From Flavobacteriales bacterium (GTDB lineage: Bacteria > Bacteroidota > Bacteroidia > Flavobacteriales_D > Sanyastnellaceae): a stretch of 58,065 bases of DNA. Within the stretch, counting starts at the first letter, position 1; each line of letters starts with the position of its first letter. Below, piece by piece: positions 16,570 through 24,958 of the stretch. Below the pieces are notes generated by a model, which was given only the letters and a program-made list of their open reading frames with translations, had not been told where the DNA came from and did no database searches. Made by a program: the position numbers and the translations under genes. The stretch lies in NCBI GenBank assembly GCA_029238785.1, contig JAQWFN010000094.1, positions 1 through 58,065 on the forward strand, given 5' to 3'.

Positions 16570-17538
16570 ATGAAGCAAGTAGCAGTTGTATGCGGAGGTT
16601 ATTCTGGTGAAGCCGTTATTTCTCTCCAAAGCGCCCAAACGGTGATGGACAACATCGATCGTCAAAAATACGCACCGATACTCATCCAAGTGAGCGTTTC
16701 TGAATGGAAAGCTCAAGTAGAAGACCATTGGGTAGCCGTGGATAAAAACGACTTCAGTGTTCTCATCAATGGGAGACGCATCTTGTTTGATGTTGTTTAT
16801 ATGATGATTCACGGTACTCCAGGAGAAGACGGTTTGATGCAGGGCTACTTCAAAATGCTCAACATCCCCGTTACTACGGGCGATGCACTTAACATGGCAC
16901 TTACCTTCAACAAATTCGCCACCAATGCTCAACTGAGCAAATTGGGCGTTACGGTGGCGAAGTCCATCATGCTGCAAGAAAACGAAGACTATGCTGCAAA
17001 GGAGATTATCGAAGAAATCGGACTCCCTTGCTTTGTAAAGCCCAATGAAGCCGGTTCAAGCTTGGGGATTTCAAAGGTGAAAACGCTGGAAGAACTTGCT
17101 CCAGCCATCAGGAAAGCCTTTGAGGTGAACGACACGGTAATGGTGGAAGCCTTTATGGACGGACGTGAAGTTTCTTGTGGAATACTGCCCACTTCTTCCG
17201 GACCAAAAGCGGCAATTCCCACAGAAATCATCTCTGAAAACGAGTTTTTCGATTACGAAGCCAAGTATCAAGGCAAGGCGCAAGAAATTACCCCAGCACC
17301 CATTGGAGAAGCACTGACCACTAAGATCCAGGAAAGTTGTGTTAGACTTTACAAGCTCTTGAACTGCCGAGGAATGGTTCGAGTAGATTACATCATCGTG
17401 GGCGAAGAACCACATGTGGTGGAGATCAATACTGTTCCTGGTTTTTCGCCTGCGAGCATCTTACCCCAACAAATTAAAGCCATGGGCTGGTCTTTAGAAA
17501 GTGCCATCAACTTGAGTATCGAACAAGCTTTAGCTTAA
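16570..17538 (+). CDS. ddl: D-alanine--D-alanine ligase
   Basis: 322 residues. Makes D-Ala-D-Ala for peptidoglycan, using ATP. The N-terminal motif is VVCGGYSGEAVISLQSA (usually GG-x-S-x-E-x-x-V-S). ATP-grasp motifs follow: CFVKPNEAGSSLGISKV, VMVEAFMDGREVSCGIL, RVDYIIVGEEPHVVEINTVPGFSPASILPQQ. It converges with ruvC: the ddl stop and the ruvC stop are adjacent. Confidence 0.97.
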   Translation: MKQVAVVCGGYSGEAVISLQSAQTVMDNIDRQKYAPILIQVSVSEWKAQVEDHWVAVDKNDFSVLINGRRILFDVVYMMIHGTPGEDGLMQGYFKMLNIPVTTGDALNMALTFNKFATNAQLSKLGVTVAKSIMLQENEDYAAKEIIEEIGLPCFVKPNEAGSSLGISKVKTLEELAPAIRKAFEVNDTVMVEAFMDGREVSCGILPTSSGPKAAIPTEIISENEFFDYEAKYQGKAQEITPAPIGEALTTKIQESCVRLYKLLNCRGMVRVDYIIVGEEPHVVEINTVPGFSPASILPQQIKAMGWSLESAINLSIEQALA

Positions 17539-18096
17539 TTATTTTACCCTTCCCGGGTTGTTTTTAATGAAGGCCGCCCAGCCTCCTTTTCCTGTGTTGG
17601 CTAAGGGCGAAGAACTTTGGAAATGATGACACAAAGCAGCGGCTAAACCATCCGTTGCATCGAGTTCTTTGGGCATATCGGCCTGTGGGATTTTCAAAAT
17701 ACTCTGTAGCATGCTGGCCACTTGCTCCTTGCTTGCATTTCCGTTTCCTGTAATACTTTGTTTGATCTTCCTTGGAGCATATTCGCAATAGGGCACCTGG
17801 CGAGAAATCGACGCCGCGATGGCCACACCTTGAGCTCTTCCTAACTTCAACATCGATTGCACGTTCTTCCCGAAAAAGGGCGCTTCAATGGCCATTTCAT
17901 CGGGATGAAACTCCTCAATTAACTGCACACAACGCTCGTAAATGCGCTGCAACTTCACCCCATGATCGGGCAGTTTGTGCAAATGAATCACCCCCATCGT
18001 GAGCAACTCGGGTGTTTTGCCAACTACCTTGATCATCCCATATCCAAGTACGGTGGTACCGGGGTCAATTCCAAAGATTATCTTTTCACGTGCCAA
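17539..18096 (-). CDS. ruvC: Holliday junction resolvase RuvC
   Basis: 185 residues. RuvC cuts four-way junctions made by recombination. The four acidic active-site residues are D11 (IFGIDPGT), E71 (MAIEAPFF), D146 and D149 ([15 protein letters not shown]). The start codon is TTG at 18096: no ATG or GTG in frame precedes the catalytic D11. A TACTTTTG box at 18119-18126 (minus strand) is the likely -7 element, 22 bases upstream. It is divergent from the membrane-protein gene at 18132. Confidence 0.96.
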   Translation of the reverse strand: MAREKIIFGIDPGTTVLGYGMIKVVGKTPELLTMGVIHLHKLPDHGVKLQRIYERCVQLIEEFHPDEMAIEAPFFGKNVQSMLKLGRAQGVAIAASISRQVPYCEYAPRKIKQSITGNGNASKEQVASMLQSILKIPQADMPKELDATDGLAAALCHHFQSSSPLANTGKGGWAAFIKNNPGRVK

Positions 18097-18131
18097 TCCA
18101 ATACATTTGTGTTCTCAACAAAAGTAGGTAT

Positions 18132-19079
18132 TTGAAAGCGCAAAGAAGTATCCTAATAAAACTCCTCCAATGGCTGGTCTTTGTGTTTAGCATTGGCTTC
18201 ATCTTCTGGCGTTTAAAAAATGAGTCGCTCGCTAATTATTTTGAGCTCTTCACCGCAAACAAGCTACCTCACCTCTTTCTTGCTTTAGCCCTCATTCCTT
18301 TGAACTACCTCTTGGAAGCCCGAAAATGGCACATCCTCTGTTTGGAGTTCCAAGCGCTTTCCTTCAGCACGGCCTTCAAAGCGGTATTGGCAGGCAGCGC
18401 CTACAGCATGTTCACGCCAAACCGCATTGGCGATGGCTTGGGTCGCTTTCATTTCACCCCAAAAGAACAACGCGCTGCAGCAGGATACGCCTTCGGGATG
18501 AGCAGTACGGCACAATTTCTCAGCACCCTTGTTTTTGGGCTCTTTGGTCTTTTCTGGCTGAAGCAAAACACCTTTCCAGAAGACCTGAGCTTACTCCCTT
18601 ACTACACCCCACTCTCGATCATCACCCTGATGATCGTCATCACGGTATTGGTTTTGTTTCTTAGTCCGAAAGTCCTTCACCTCATCAAAGCACAACAGCA
18701 ATTTAGCTTCGTCAAAAAACATTTGTCTGAACTAAAAAGCTATCCACAACCCTTAAAACTCAAACTGCTCTTCTTAAGTCTTGCGCGCTACCTTGTATTT
18801 AGCGCTCAGTTTATTATTTTACTCGAAGCCTTGGGCGATATTTACTTTGTTGATGCCTTCAGCAGGGTGAATTTAATTTACCTCGGAAGCACCATCATCC
18901 CCACTTTTGCCTTCGCTGAGTTGGGCTTGAGAGAATCGCTTTCTTTGGTCTTCCTTTCGCCAATTGGACTTAGTGATGCGGGAATATTTGCCGCGGCTTT
19001 TTTACTTTGGGTGATGAATTTAATGCTCCCCGCAATTTTAGGTCACTTTTTCATCCTCCAAAAACAGCGCACAACTTGA
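18132..19079 (+). CDS. LPG-synthase/flippase-type (AglD-like) membrane protein
   Basis: 315 residues if translation begins at TTG 18132. The frame is open to a GTG at 18090, which would overlap the divergent ruvC start by seven bases. About eight membrane segments. The family motif FTPNRIGDGLGRFHFTPKEQR and the late AELGLRESLSLVFLSPIGLSDAG belong to the lysylphosphatidylglycerol synthase transmembrane domain family (UPF0104). No aminoacyl-transfer domain is fused, so it is the stand-alone form, probably a lipid or glycolipid transporter (inference). Its TGA overlaps the next gene's TTG start. Confidence 0.82.
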   Translation: MKAQRSILIKLLQWLVFVFSIGFIFWRLKNESLANYFELFTANKLPHLFLALALIPLNYLLEARKWHILCLEFQALSFSTAFKAVLAGSAYSMFTPNRIGDGLGRFHFTPKEQRAAAGYAFGMSSTAQFLSTLVFGLFGLFWLKQNTFPEDLSLLPYYTPLSIITLMIVITVLVLFLSPKVLHLIKAQQQFSFVKKHLSELKSYPQPLKLKLLFLSLARYLVFSAQFIILLEALGDIYFVDAFSRVNLIYLGSTIIPTFAFAELGLRESLSLVFLSPIGLSDAGIFAAAFLLWVMNLMLPAILGHFFILQKQRTT

Positions 19080-20188
19080 GCCTACTCGCCTTCATACTGC
19101 CCCTTGCCTATTTGCTCTTGCTGCTTTGGATGTATTTCAAGTGGACCGCCTTGAAGAAAGAAACGACAGTACTACAACGCTCACCACACTCCAAGATCAA
19201 ACTCAGCGTGCTGGTGCCTTTTCGCAACGAAGCCTCAAACCTGGAGCGTTTGGTAAAGCGCCTCAAATTGGCCGCCTCCAAAGTGTCTTTTGAACTTGAA
19301 TTTATTTTTATTGATGATGAAAGCGATGATGAGGGAGCCGCGCTGCTTTCTGATGCCAACCTTGAACTTCGACTACTGAGCAATAAGGGACAAGGAAAAA
19401 AAACAGCTTTAGAAACAGGTATTCTCGCAGCCAAGCACCCTTGGATATTAAGTTTGGATGCCGACATCGATGTACCTGAAGCTTATTTTGAGCACTTGTC
19501 ATCCCTTCCAGAACTCGCAGAGAGCTCGAGCCACTTAATCATCTTGCCTGTGAAGCCCATTGGTGAACGAAGCTTCCTTTCCGCTTTTCAGCAATTGGAG
19601 TTCCTCTCTTTAATGGGCACTACAGCCGCTTTCGCATCGGCTCAAAACCCCATCCTTTGCAACGGAGCCAACCTCCTGTTCCAAAAAGAAGTTTGGTTAA
19701 AGTACCGCCATCAACTTCACCTCGATGTGGCTTCAGGTGATGATGTATTCTTGCTGCAGGCCATTAAAAAAGATGGCGGCAAAATTTCCATCGCCCAAGA
19801 CATCCAACTCGCTGTAGCAACCCAAGTGAGTGCATCCTGGGGGGCTTTTCTTCAACAGCGCATTCGTTGGGGATCGAAGGCCAAATATTATTCCGACCCA
19901 AGTCTAAAAGCCCTATCGTGGCTCGTGTTTTTGAGTCAGCTCAATTTCATCGCCCTCTTGATCGCCCTTCCTTTTTCCAACTTTTATTTCAACATCAATG
20001 TCCTTTGGCTTTGGAGCTTGTATCTGGCCATGAGCGTACTTTTTCTGGGTGATGTGAGTAAGTGGTACCAATTGAAACTAGGTTCATATTTACTTCCGAG
20101 TGCCATTTTTTATCCCTTTTATTTAGTTTTCACCGCCTTTGCCGCTTTGTTTCGCAAGGCAGAATGGAAAGGACGAGTATCAAAGTAA
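19076..20188 (+). CDS. Family 2 glycosyltransferase, membrane-bound
   Basis: 370 residues from TTG 19076, in the overlap TTGA with the upstream stop. The alternative upstream ATG at 19007 lies inside the previous gene. One N-terminal membrane segment, then a GT-A fold: LSVLVPFRNEASNLERL, FIFIDDESDDEG, GKKTALETGILAA, ILSLDADIDV (DxD), SGDDVFLL and QQRIRWGSKAKYY (Q/RxxRW). Two or three C-terminal membrane segments follow. This layout is that of processive or lipid-linked GT2 enzymes. The tight coupling to the flippase-type protein suggests that one makes a lipid-linked sugar that the other handles (inference). Confidence 0.9.
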   Translation: MSLLAFILPLAYLLLLLWMYFKWTALKKETTVLQRSPHSKIKLSVLVPFRNEASNLERLVKRLKLAASKVSFELEFIFIDDESDDEGAALLSDANLELRLLSNKGQGKKTALETGILAAKHPWILSLDADIDVPEAYFEHLSSLPELAESSSHLIILPVKPIGERSFLSAFQQLEFLSLMGTTAAFASAQNPILCNGANLLFQKEVWLKYRHQLHLDVASGDDVFLLQAIKKDGGKISIAQDIQLAVATQVSASWGAFLQQRIRWGSKAKYYSDPSLKALSWLVFLSQLNFIALLIALPFSNFYFNINVLWLWSLYLAMSVLFLGDVSKWYQLKLGSYLLPSAIFYPFYLVFTAFAALFRKAEWKGRVSK

Positions 20189-20204
20189 TTGTTACTTTTC
20201 GGAC

Positions 20205-21326
20205 ATGAATACCGCCGCTAAACCTTCAGCAAGAGCATTCAGAACATTTCTGAAAAACAAAACAGCCTTAACCGGAGGGGTTTACATCCTCGTATTCATC
20301 CTCATCGCCTTTTTCGCTCCTTTTCTACAAGCCGATCCTAGTCCCGACGCCAACGCCCAAGAGCTCCTCGTTTCGAAAAAAAAACCAGGATTTACGATTC
20401 AAGAACTTCGTGTCAAAAAAGCCAATGAAGAAAAACAAAACAGTTTCAAAACCTGGTACCGCGGAGGAAAAGAACCCAATTACAACGCTTACCCTATTCA
20501 AGGCGTCAGCATCAAAAATGAAGCACTAAGGGCCGTGCTTTTTGCAGAAGACTTTGCGGCAGACACGCTTTTCTTTCCAGCCCCCGGTTTGGAAGACACT
20601 GTTCATCCGGAAGCAAAAGAACTTAGCAACTTGGGGCTTAGCCTTCATTCAAAAACCTTCCTCCTTGGTACAGATAAGTATGGCCGCGATCTTTTGAGCC
20701 GACTGATCGCTGGGTCGCGCATTTCCATTTCGGTTGGTTTTGTAGCTGTTCTGATCTCTTTGATTTTAGGTTTAAGCTTGGGTGCGCTTGCCGGGTATTT
20801 TGGAGGGAGAATCGACCAAGTTATTTCGTGGTTCATCAATGTAATGTGGTCTGTACCCACCCTGCTCATGGTGATTGCCATCACCCTCGCTTTTGGCAAA
20901 GGTTTTTGGCAGGTGTTCATTGCCATTGGTTTAACCATGTGGGTGGAAGTGGCCCGTGTGGTGCGCGGACAATTCCTCAGCCTGAAAAAACTCGAATACG
21001 TGGAAGCCGCCAAAGCCTTAGGTTATTCTAACTTCAGAATCATTTTTCGTCACATCTTGCCCAATGCCCTCGCCCCCATTATTGTGATTAGTGCCGCCAA
21101 TTTTGCTGCTGCTATTTTGGTTGAAGCCGGTTTGTCTTTTTTAGGAATCGGGGCTCAAATCCCAACGCCATCTTGGGGCAACATGATCAAAGAACACTAC
21201 GCCCTCATCACCACCGATTTGGCCTACCTCGCCATTCTGCCTGGCGCTTTAATCATGCTCCTCGTGCTTGCATTTATGCTCGTAGGGAATGGGCTTCGCG
21301 ATGCACTCGACGTTAAATCCAACTAA
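20205..21326 (+). CDS. ABC transporter permease, DppC/OppC family
   Basis: 373 residues from ATG 20205; an earlier in-frame start lies inside the glycosyltransferase gene. After the first membrane segment there is an extended extracytoplasmic loop of about 110 residues, longer than in standard DppC. Five further segments carry the EAA loop (EAAKALGYSNFRIIFRHILPNALAPI). LLGTDKYGRDLLSRLIAGSRISI is the conserved family entry. DppB, ATPase and binding-protein partners are absent here, so the complex is encoded in pieces. A TACTTTTC box ends four bases before the ATG. Confidence 0.92.
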   Translation: MNTAAKPSARAFRTFLKNKTALTGGVYILVFILIAFFAPFLQADPSPDANAQELLVSKKKPGFTIQELRVKKANEEKQNSFKTWYRGGKEPNYNAYPIQGVSIKNEALRAVLFAEDFAADTLFFPAPGLEDTVHPEAKELSNLGLSLHSKTFLLGTDKYGRDLLSRLIAGSRISISVGFVAVLISLILGLSLGALAGYFGGRIDQVISWFINVMWSVPTLLMVIAITLAFGKGFWQVFIAIGLTMWVEVARVVRGQFLSLKKLEYVEAAKALGYSNFRIIFRHILPNALAPIIVISAANFAAAILVEAGLSFLGIGAQIPTPSWGNMIKEHYALITTDLAYLAILPGALIMLLVLAFMLVGNGLRDALDVKSN

Positions 21327-21344
21327 GAGTAGTTTTCAAAAAGC

Positions 21345-21352
21345 TATCTTTG
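21345..21352 (+). promoter_or_regulatory. -7 box of the fcl operon
   Basis: TATCTTTG matches TAnnTTTG exactly, 18 bases before the GTG start at 21371. It is the likely promoter of the fcl-Wzi-WecA-Wzi unit. Confidence 0.55.
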
Positions 21353-21370
21353 CCCCAAAGCTAAATTCTC

Positions 21371-22303
21371 GTGAATAAAGACAGTCGTATTTTTGTTGCC
21401 GGCCATCGCGGCATGGTTGGTTCAGCCATTGTTCGTCAGCTCGAAGCTCTAGGACACCAGAACATCATCACCCGAACTTCATCAGAAGTAGATTTGATGA
21501 ATCAGTCAGCGGTGAACGCCTTTTTTCAAGAAGAACAACCCGAATACGTGTTCCTTGCAGCAGCAAAAGTTGGAGGAATTCACGCCAACAATGTCTTTCG
21601 AGCAGATTTCCTCTACAACAACCTCATGATCGAGGCCAATGTGATCAAAGCCGCTCACGACCTCAAAGTGAAAAAATTACTTTTCCTTGGAAGCTCTTGC
21701 ATCTACCCCAAATTTGCAGAGCAACCTTTAAAAGAAGAAAGCCTCCTCACTGGAGCACTTGAGCCTACAAATGAACCTTACGCCATTGCCAAAATTGCCG
21801 GAATAAAACTTTGTGAGGCCTATTGGGATCAGTTTGGAGATCAATTCATTAGCGCAATGCCCACCAATTTGTACGGACCAAATGACAATTACGACCTGCA
21901 AACGAGTCACGTACTGCCCGCACTTTTGAGAAAATTTCATCAAGCAAAAATCGACGGCGATACCACTGTGGAATGCTGGGGAAGCGGTTCACCCTTGCGC
22001 GAGTTTTTGCACGTTGATGACCTTGCTGAAGCCTGTGTTTTCTTGATGAAAGCGTACAATGAAAAACAGTTTGTGAATGTGGGCACCGGAACAGACCTCA
22101 GCATAAAAGCCCTCGCAGAAATGATTCAAGACGTCGTAGGTTTTGAAGGCAGCATCGTTTGGAATACCGACAAACCCGACGGCACCCCAAGAAAGCTCAT
22201 GGATGTGAGTAAAATCAACCAGCTTGGATGGAGACACCAAATCGACCTTCGAAACGGTATTGAACAGGTATATCAAGACTTTCTTCAATTAGAACTCTCG
22301 TGA
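21371..22303 (+). CDS. fcl: GDP-L-fucose synthase
   Basis: 310 residues, GTG start. Extended short-chain dehydrogenase that converts GDP-4-keto-6-deoxymannose to GDP-L-fucose with NADPH. Signatures: FVAGHRGMVGSAIVRQL (Rossmann GxxGxxG), FLAAAKVGGIHANN, LGSSCIYPKFAEQP, and the Y-x-x-x-K catalytic pair in NEPYAIAKIAG. The preceding enzyme, Gmd, is encoded at 43192-44289. Its TGA stop overlaps the GTG of the next gene (GTGA). Confidence 0.97.
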   Translation: MNKDSRIFVAGHRGMVGSAIVRQLEALGHQNIITRTSSEVDLMNQSAVNAFFQEEQPEYVFLAAAKVGGIHANNVFRADFLYNNLMIEANVIKAAHDLKVKKLLFLGSSCIYPKFAEQPLKEESLLTGALEPTNEPYAIAKIAGIKLCEAYWDQFGDQFISAMPTNLYGPNDNYDLQTSHVLPALLRKFHQAKIDGDTTVECWGSGSPLREFLHVDDLAEACVFLMKAYNEKQFVNVGTGTDLSIKALAEMIQDVVGFEGSIVWNTDKPDGTPRKLMDVSKINQLGWRHQIDLRNGIEQVYQDFLQLELS

Positions 22304-23838
22304 AACACGCCCTGCTGCTGCTTGTCCTTGGCTTCTCTTTCGTCTCGTCTGCCCAACAGCGGCTCGATGACCTCCCCATGCACTGGCAAGTGAGCGAAGC
22401 AGTTCAGGCCAATTTCATTGAAACCGACACCTTCAGGCACACCGCTTTTCGTCCTTACACCAGAGGTTTATTGCTACTCGACTCCTTACAAACGTACTAT
22501 ACCAAAGACATGAGGTACTTCACTCCCGCGGGTTTAAAAACCTTTGGAGATCACCTCATTACCGTGAAGCAAGATGACTTTGAGCTCTTTATTGACCCCA
22601 TTCTTGATTTGGAACTTGGTTTTGATTTGAGCGACAGCACCGCCTATGCAGACACCGTTCAGCTCTACAACAACACCCGTGGTTTGCGCTTGGCTGGAAG
22701 AATAGGTCAGAAAGTGTCTTTTCAAACCGCGCTCTTCGAAAACCAAAGCTTTTTGCCCCTTTACCTCAAGAACTACGCAGATTCACTTGGGGTAATTCCA
22801 GGTCAAGGGAGGTGGAAACTTTTTGAAACCGTGGGCTACGATTACAGCGCTTCTACTGGGAAGTTCGCCGTTCAAATTTCAGATCGTTTTGATGCGAGTA
22901 TTGGTCATGGCAAGATGTTCATCGGAAACGGCTACAGAAGCATGCTCTTGAGTGATTTCGCTTTTAACGCCGCCTACCTTAGGGCTGATTATCATAGCTT
23001 GGACAAGAAGTGGCTCTTTTCAAAGGTGCATTTTGAAATGAACGGACTAAATCGTCTACCTCTCGGTGAAGTGCCCGAGTCCTTGCTTGAGAAGAAAGCG
23101 CTTGGTGTTCACTACCTCAGCTTCGCCCCAAATAAAAAAATAGAGCTCGGACTTTATGAGGCCGTGGTTTGGCAACGATTCGATAGTGCCGATGGTAGCC
23201 AGACACTCCCTTGGAATGCATTTACTCCTGTTCCTCTGCTCAATACGGCTGTTTTGGGTTTGGATGGTGATAGGCACAATGTACTCCTCGGTTTAAACGC
23301 ACACATCAAGTGGAACAAAGGGATTCAAAGCTACGCCCAGTTTATTGTGGACGATTTAAAAAACGAAGAATATGGCCTACAAGCCGGACTCCGTTTTAGA
23401 AATATCTTCAAGGGGCTTCATGCTCAGATAGAATATAACAAGGCAAGTGAAGGTGTTTACGGACATCAAATTGGATTGCAGAATTACAGTCACAACAACG
23501 ACCCCCTGGCCCATCCACTCGGCAACGATTTTGAAGAACTTGTTGTGATTGTGCACCACGAATGGAAACGTTGGTGGTCGAGATACCAATTGAATTACCA
23601 GCACCTCAACAGAAGCAATAGCGCTCCAATTGCAGCAGACGGCATTCCTTTGAATACCGTTCAGGAACGTTGGATTGGCGAAGTTCAATTGGGCTACACC
23701 ATGAATCCAAAGCTCCGTTGGCAATGGTTAATGGGTTTCCGCTACCGTTCAGGACATCAATCTAGTGGTGTAAATGAAACCAGCTACTTGTACTTTGGAA
23801 TGCGTACGGCCATCGTCAATAAATACAACGATTTTTGA
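22300..23838 (+). CDS. Wzi/RemB-like outer-membrane protein (first copy)
   Basis: 512 residues, GTG start in a four-base overlap with fcl. Signal peptide (LLLLVLGFSFVSSAQQ), then a large beta-barrel sequence. GHGKMFIGNGYRSMLLSDFAFN is the conserved motif of the capsule-assembly Wzi family, to which the Flavobacterium gliding protein RemB belongs (family recalled, not searched). Wzi binds capsule polysaccharide at the surface. It is one of two such genes flanking a WecA-like glycosyltransferase, and they share the GK-F-G-GYRS-LS motif with low similarity elsewhere. Confidence 0.78.
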   Translation: MKHALLLLVLGFSFVSSAQQRLDDLPMHWQVSEAVQANFIETDTFRHTAFRPYTRGLLLLDSLQTYYTKDMRYFTPAGLKTFGDHLITVKQDDFELFIDPILDLELGFDLSDSTAYADTVQLYNNTRGLRLAGRIGQKVSFQTALFENQSFLPLYLKNYADSLGVIPGQGRWKLFETVGYDYSASTGKFAVQISDRFDASIGHGKMFIGNGYRSMLLSDFAFNAAYLRADYHSLDKKWLFSKVHFEMNGLNRLPLGEVPESLLEKKALGVHYLSFAPNKKIELGLYEAVVWQRFDSADGSQTLPWNAFTPVPLLNTAVLGLDGDRHNVLLGLNAHIKWNKGIQSYAQFIVDDLKNEEYGLQAGLRFRNIFKGLHAQIEYNKASEGVYGHQIGLQNYSHNNDPLAHPLGNDFEELVVIVHHEWKRWWSRYQLNYQHLNRSNSAPIAADGIPLNTVQERWIGEVQLGYTMNPKLRWQWLMGFRYRSGHQSSGVNETSYLYFGMRTAIVNKYNDF

Positions 23839-23863
23839 TAACTTTGTTACAAACCTTAACCCT

Positions 23864-24958
23864 TTGAAAGAGCTCGTATTTGGATTCGGAACAGCAGTGC
23901 TGCTTGTGCTTATAGCGATGCCCTCTTTGATAAAGGTGGCAAAGCTAAAGCATTTGGTAGACGAACCTGGGGACTCTAGAAAACTCCACAGAAGAAGTGT
24001 GCCAACAATTGGAGGTATTCTCATTTTTGCAGGAACCATCTTGGGCTACAGCCTTTGGTTTCCCTCGTCTAACGCTTCTCAGTTGGGAATGAATTACGAC
24101 ACTTTAAGTGCGCTTCAAGAGTTCAAGTACCTTGTTGCTTCCATGTTTATCTTGTTCTTTTTGGGCTTAAAAGACGATATTATCGGTGTTAGTCCGAGTA
24201 AGAAACTCTTGGTACACATCTCCGTTGGGACCATTCTTGTGTTGATGGCCGACATCAGGATCACTGATTTCTGGGGGCTTTTCAACTTCCACGAAATCCC
24301 AGATTGGGCCAGCATCATCTTCTCCATTTTTGTGTACATCGTAATTGTTAACGCCATTAATTTAATTGATGGAGTAGACGGATTAGCCGCCGGGATTGGT
24401 ATTGTTGCTTGTGGCACCTTCGCTTACTGGTTTTACAACACCGGCGACCTTCCACTTGCTCTCCTTGCTTCCAGTTTAGGTGGTTCTTTGGTAGGTTTTC
24501 TCGTGTTCAACTTCAACCCTGCAAAAATTTTCATGGGTGATTCCGGCTCGCTCACCATCGGGGTCGTGATGTATGTTTTGGCCGTCAAAATGATTGAGTT
24601 TCCAGTAGATCAACTTCCCTTGCATATCAAAGGCGTTTCGAAACCTGTGCTCGCCATGGCCATTCTCTCCTATCCGCTCATCGATACATTGAGGGTATTT
24701 ATTATTCGAACGCTCCAAGGAAGATCTCCTTTTTCGGCAGATAAAAATCACATTCACCACAGACTATTGGCCTTTGGTTTCTCGCACAAGCAAGTTACCC
24801 TGATCCTCTATTCTTACACCGCATTTATTGTTACCTTCACCTTCTTCATGCCGAGACATAGTCCGAACATCAGCATGCTGCTGGTTTTTGGTGTTGCCAT
24901 TCTGCTTTCTCAGTTGGTGTTCTTTATTCCACTCCCTAAGCACCTTCGAAGCGCTTGA
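23864..24958 (+). CDS. WecA/TagO-like polyprenyl-phosphate sugar-1-phosphate transferase
   Basis: 364 residues from TTG 23864, 25 bp after the previous stop; the ATG at 23774 lies inside the Wzi-like gene. About ten membrane segments. MraY/WecA superfamily motifs: DEPGDSRKLHRRSVPTIGG at the N-terminus, NAINLIDGVDGLAAG (catalytic Asp), KIFMGDSGSLTIG and the C-terminal DKNHIHHRLLAFGFSHKQ histidine loop. The HIHHRL loop is characteristic of WecA/TagO rather than MraY. It starts glycan assembly on undecaprenyl phosphate, probably for the polysaccharide handled by the adjacent Wzi proteins. Confidence 0.93.
   Translation: MKELVFGFGTAVLLVLIAMPSLIKVAKLKHLVDEPGDSRKLHRRSVPTIGGILIFAGTILGYSLWFPSSNASQLGMNYDTLSALQEFKYLVASMFILFFLGLKDDIIGVSPSKKLLVHISVGTILVLMADIRITDFWGLFNFHEIPDWASIIFSIFVYIVIVNAINLIDGVDGLAAGIGIVACGTFAYWFYNTGDLPLALLASSLGGSLVGFLVFNFNPAKIFMGDSGSLTIGVVMYVLAVKMIEFPVDQLPLHIKGVSKPVLAMAILSYPLIDTLRVFIIRTLQGRSPFSADKNHIHHRLLAFGFSHKQVTLILYSYTAFIVTFTFFMPRHSPNISMLLVFGVAILLSQLVFFIPLPKHLRSA

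Noticed and set aside
16510-16977. 155-codon open frame on - strand upstream of the C1 peptidase
   Set aside because: Antisense to the ddl start region; no recognisable protein.
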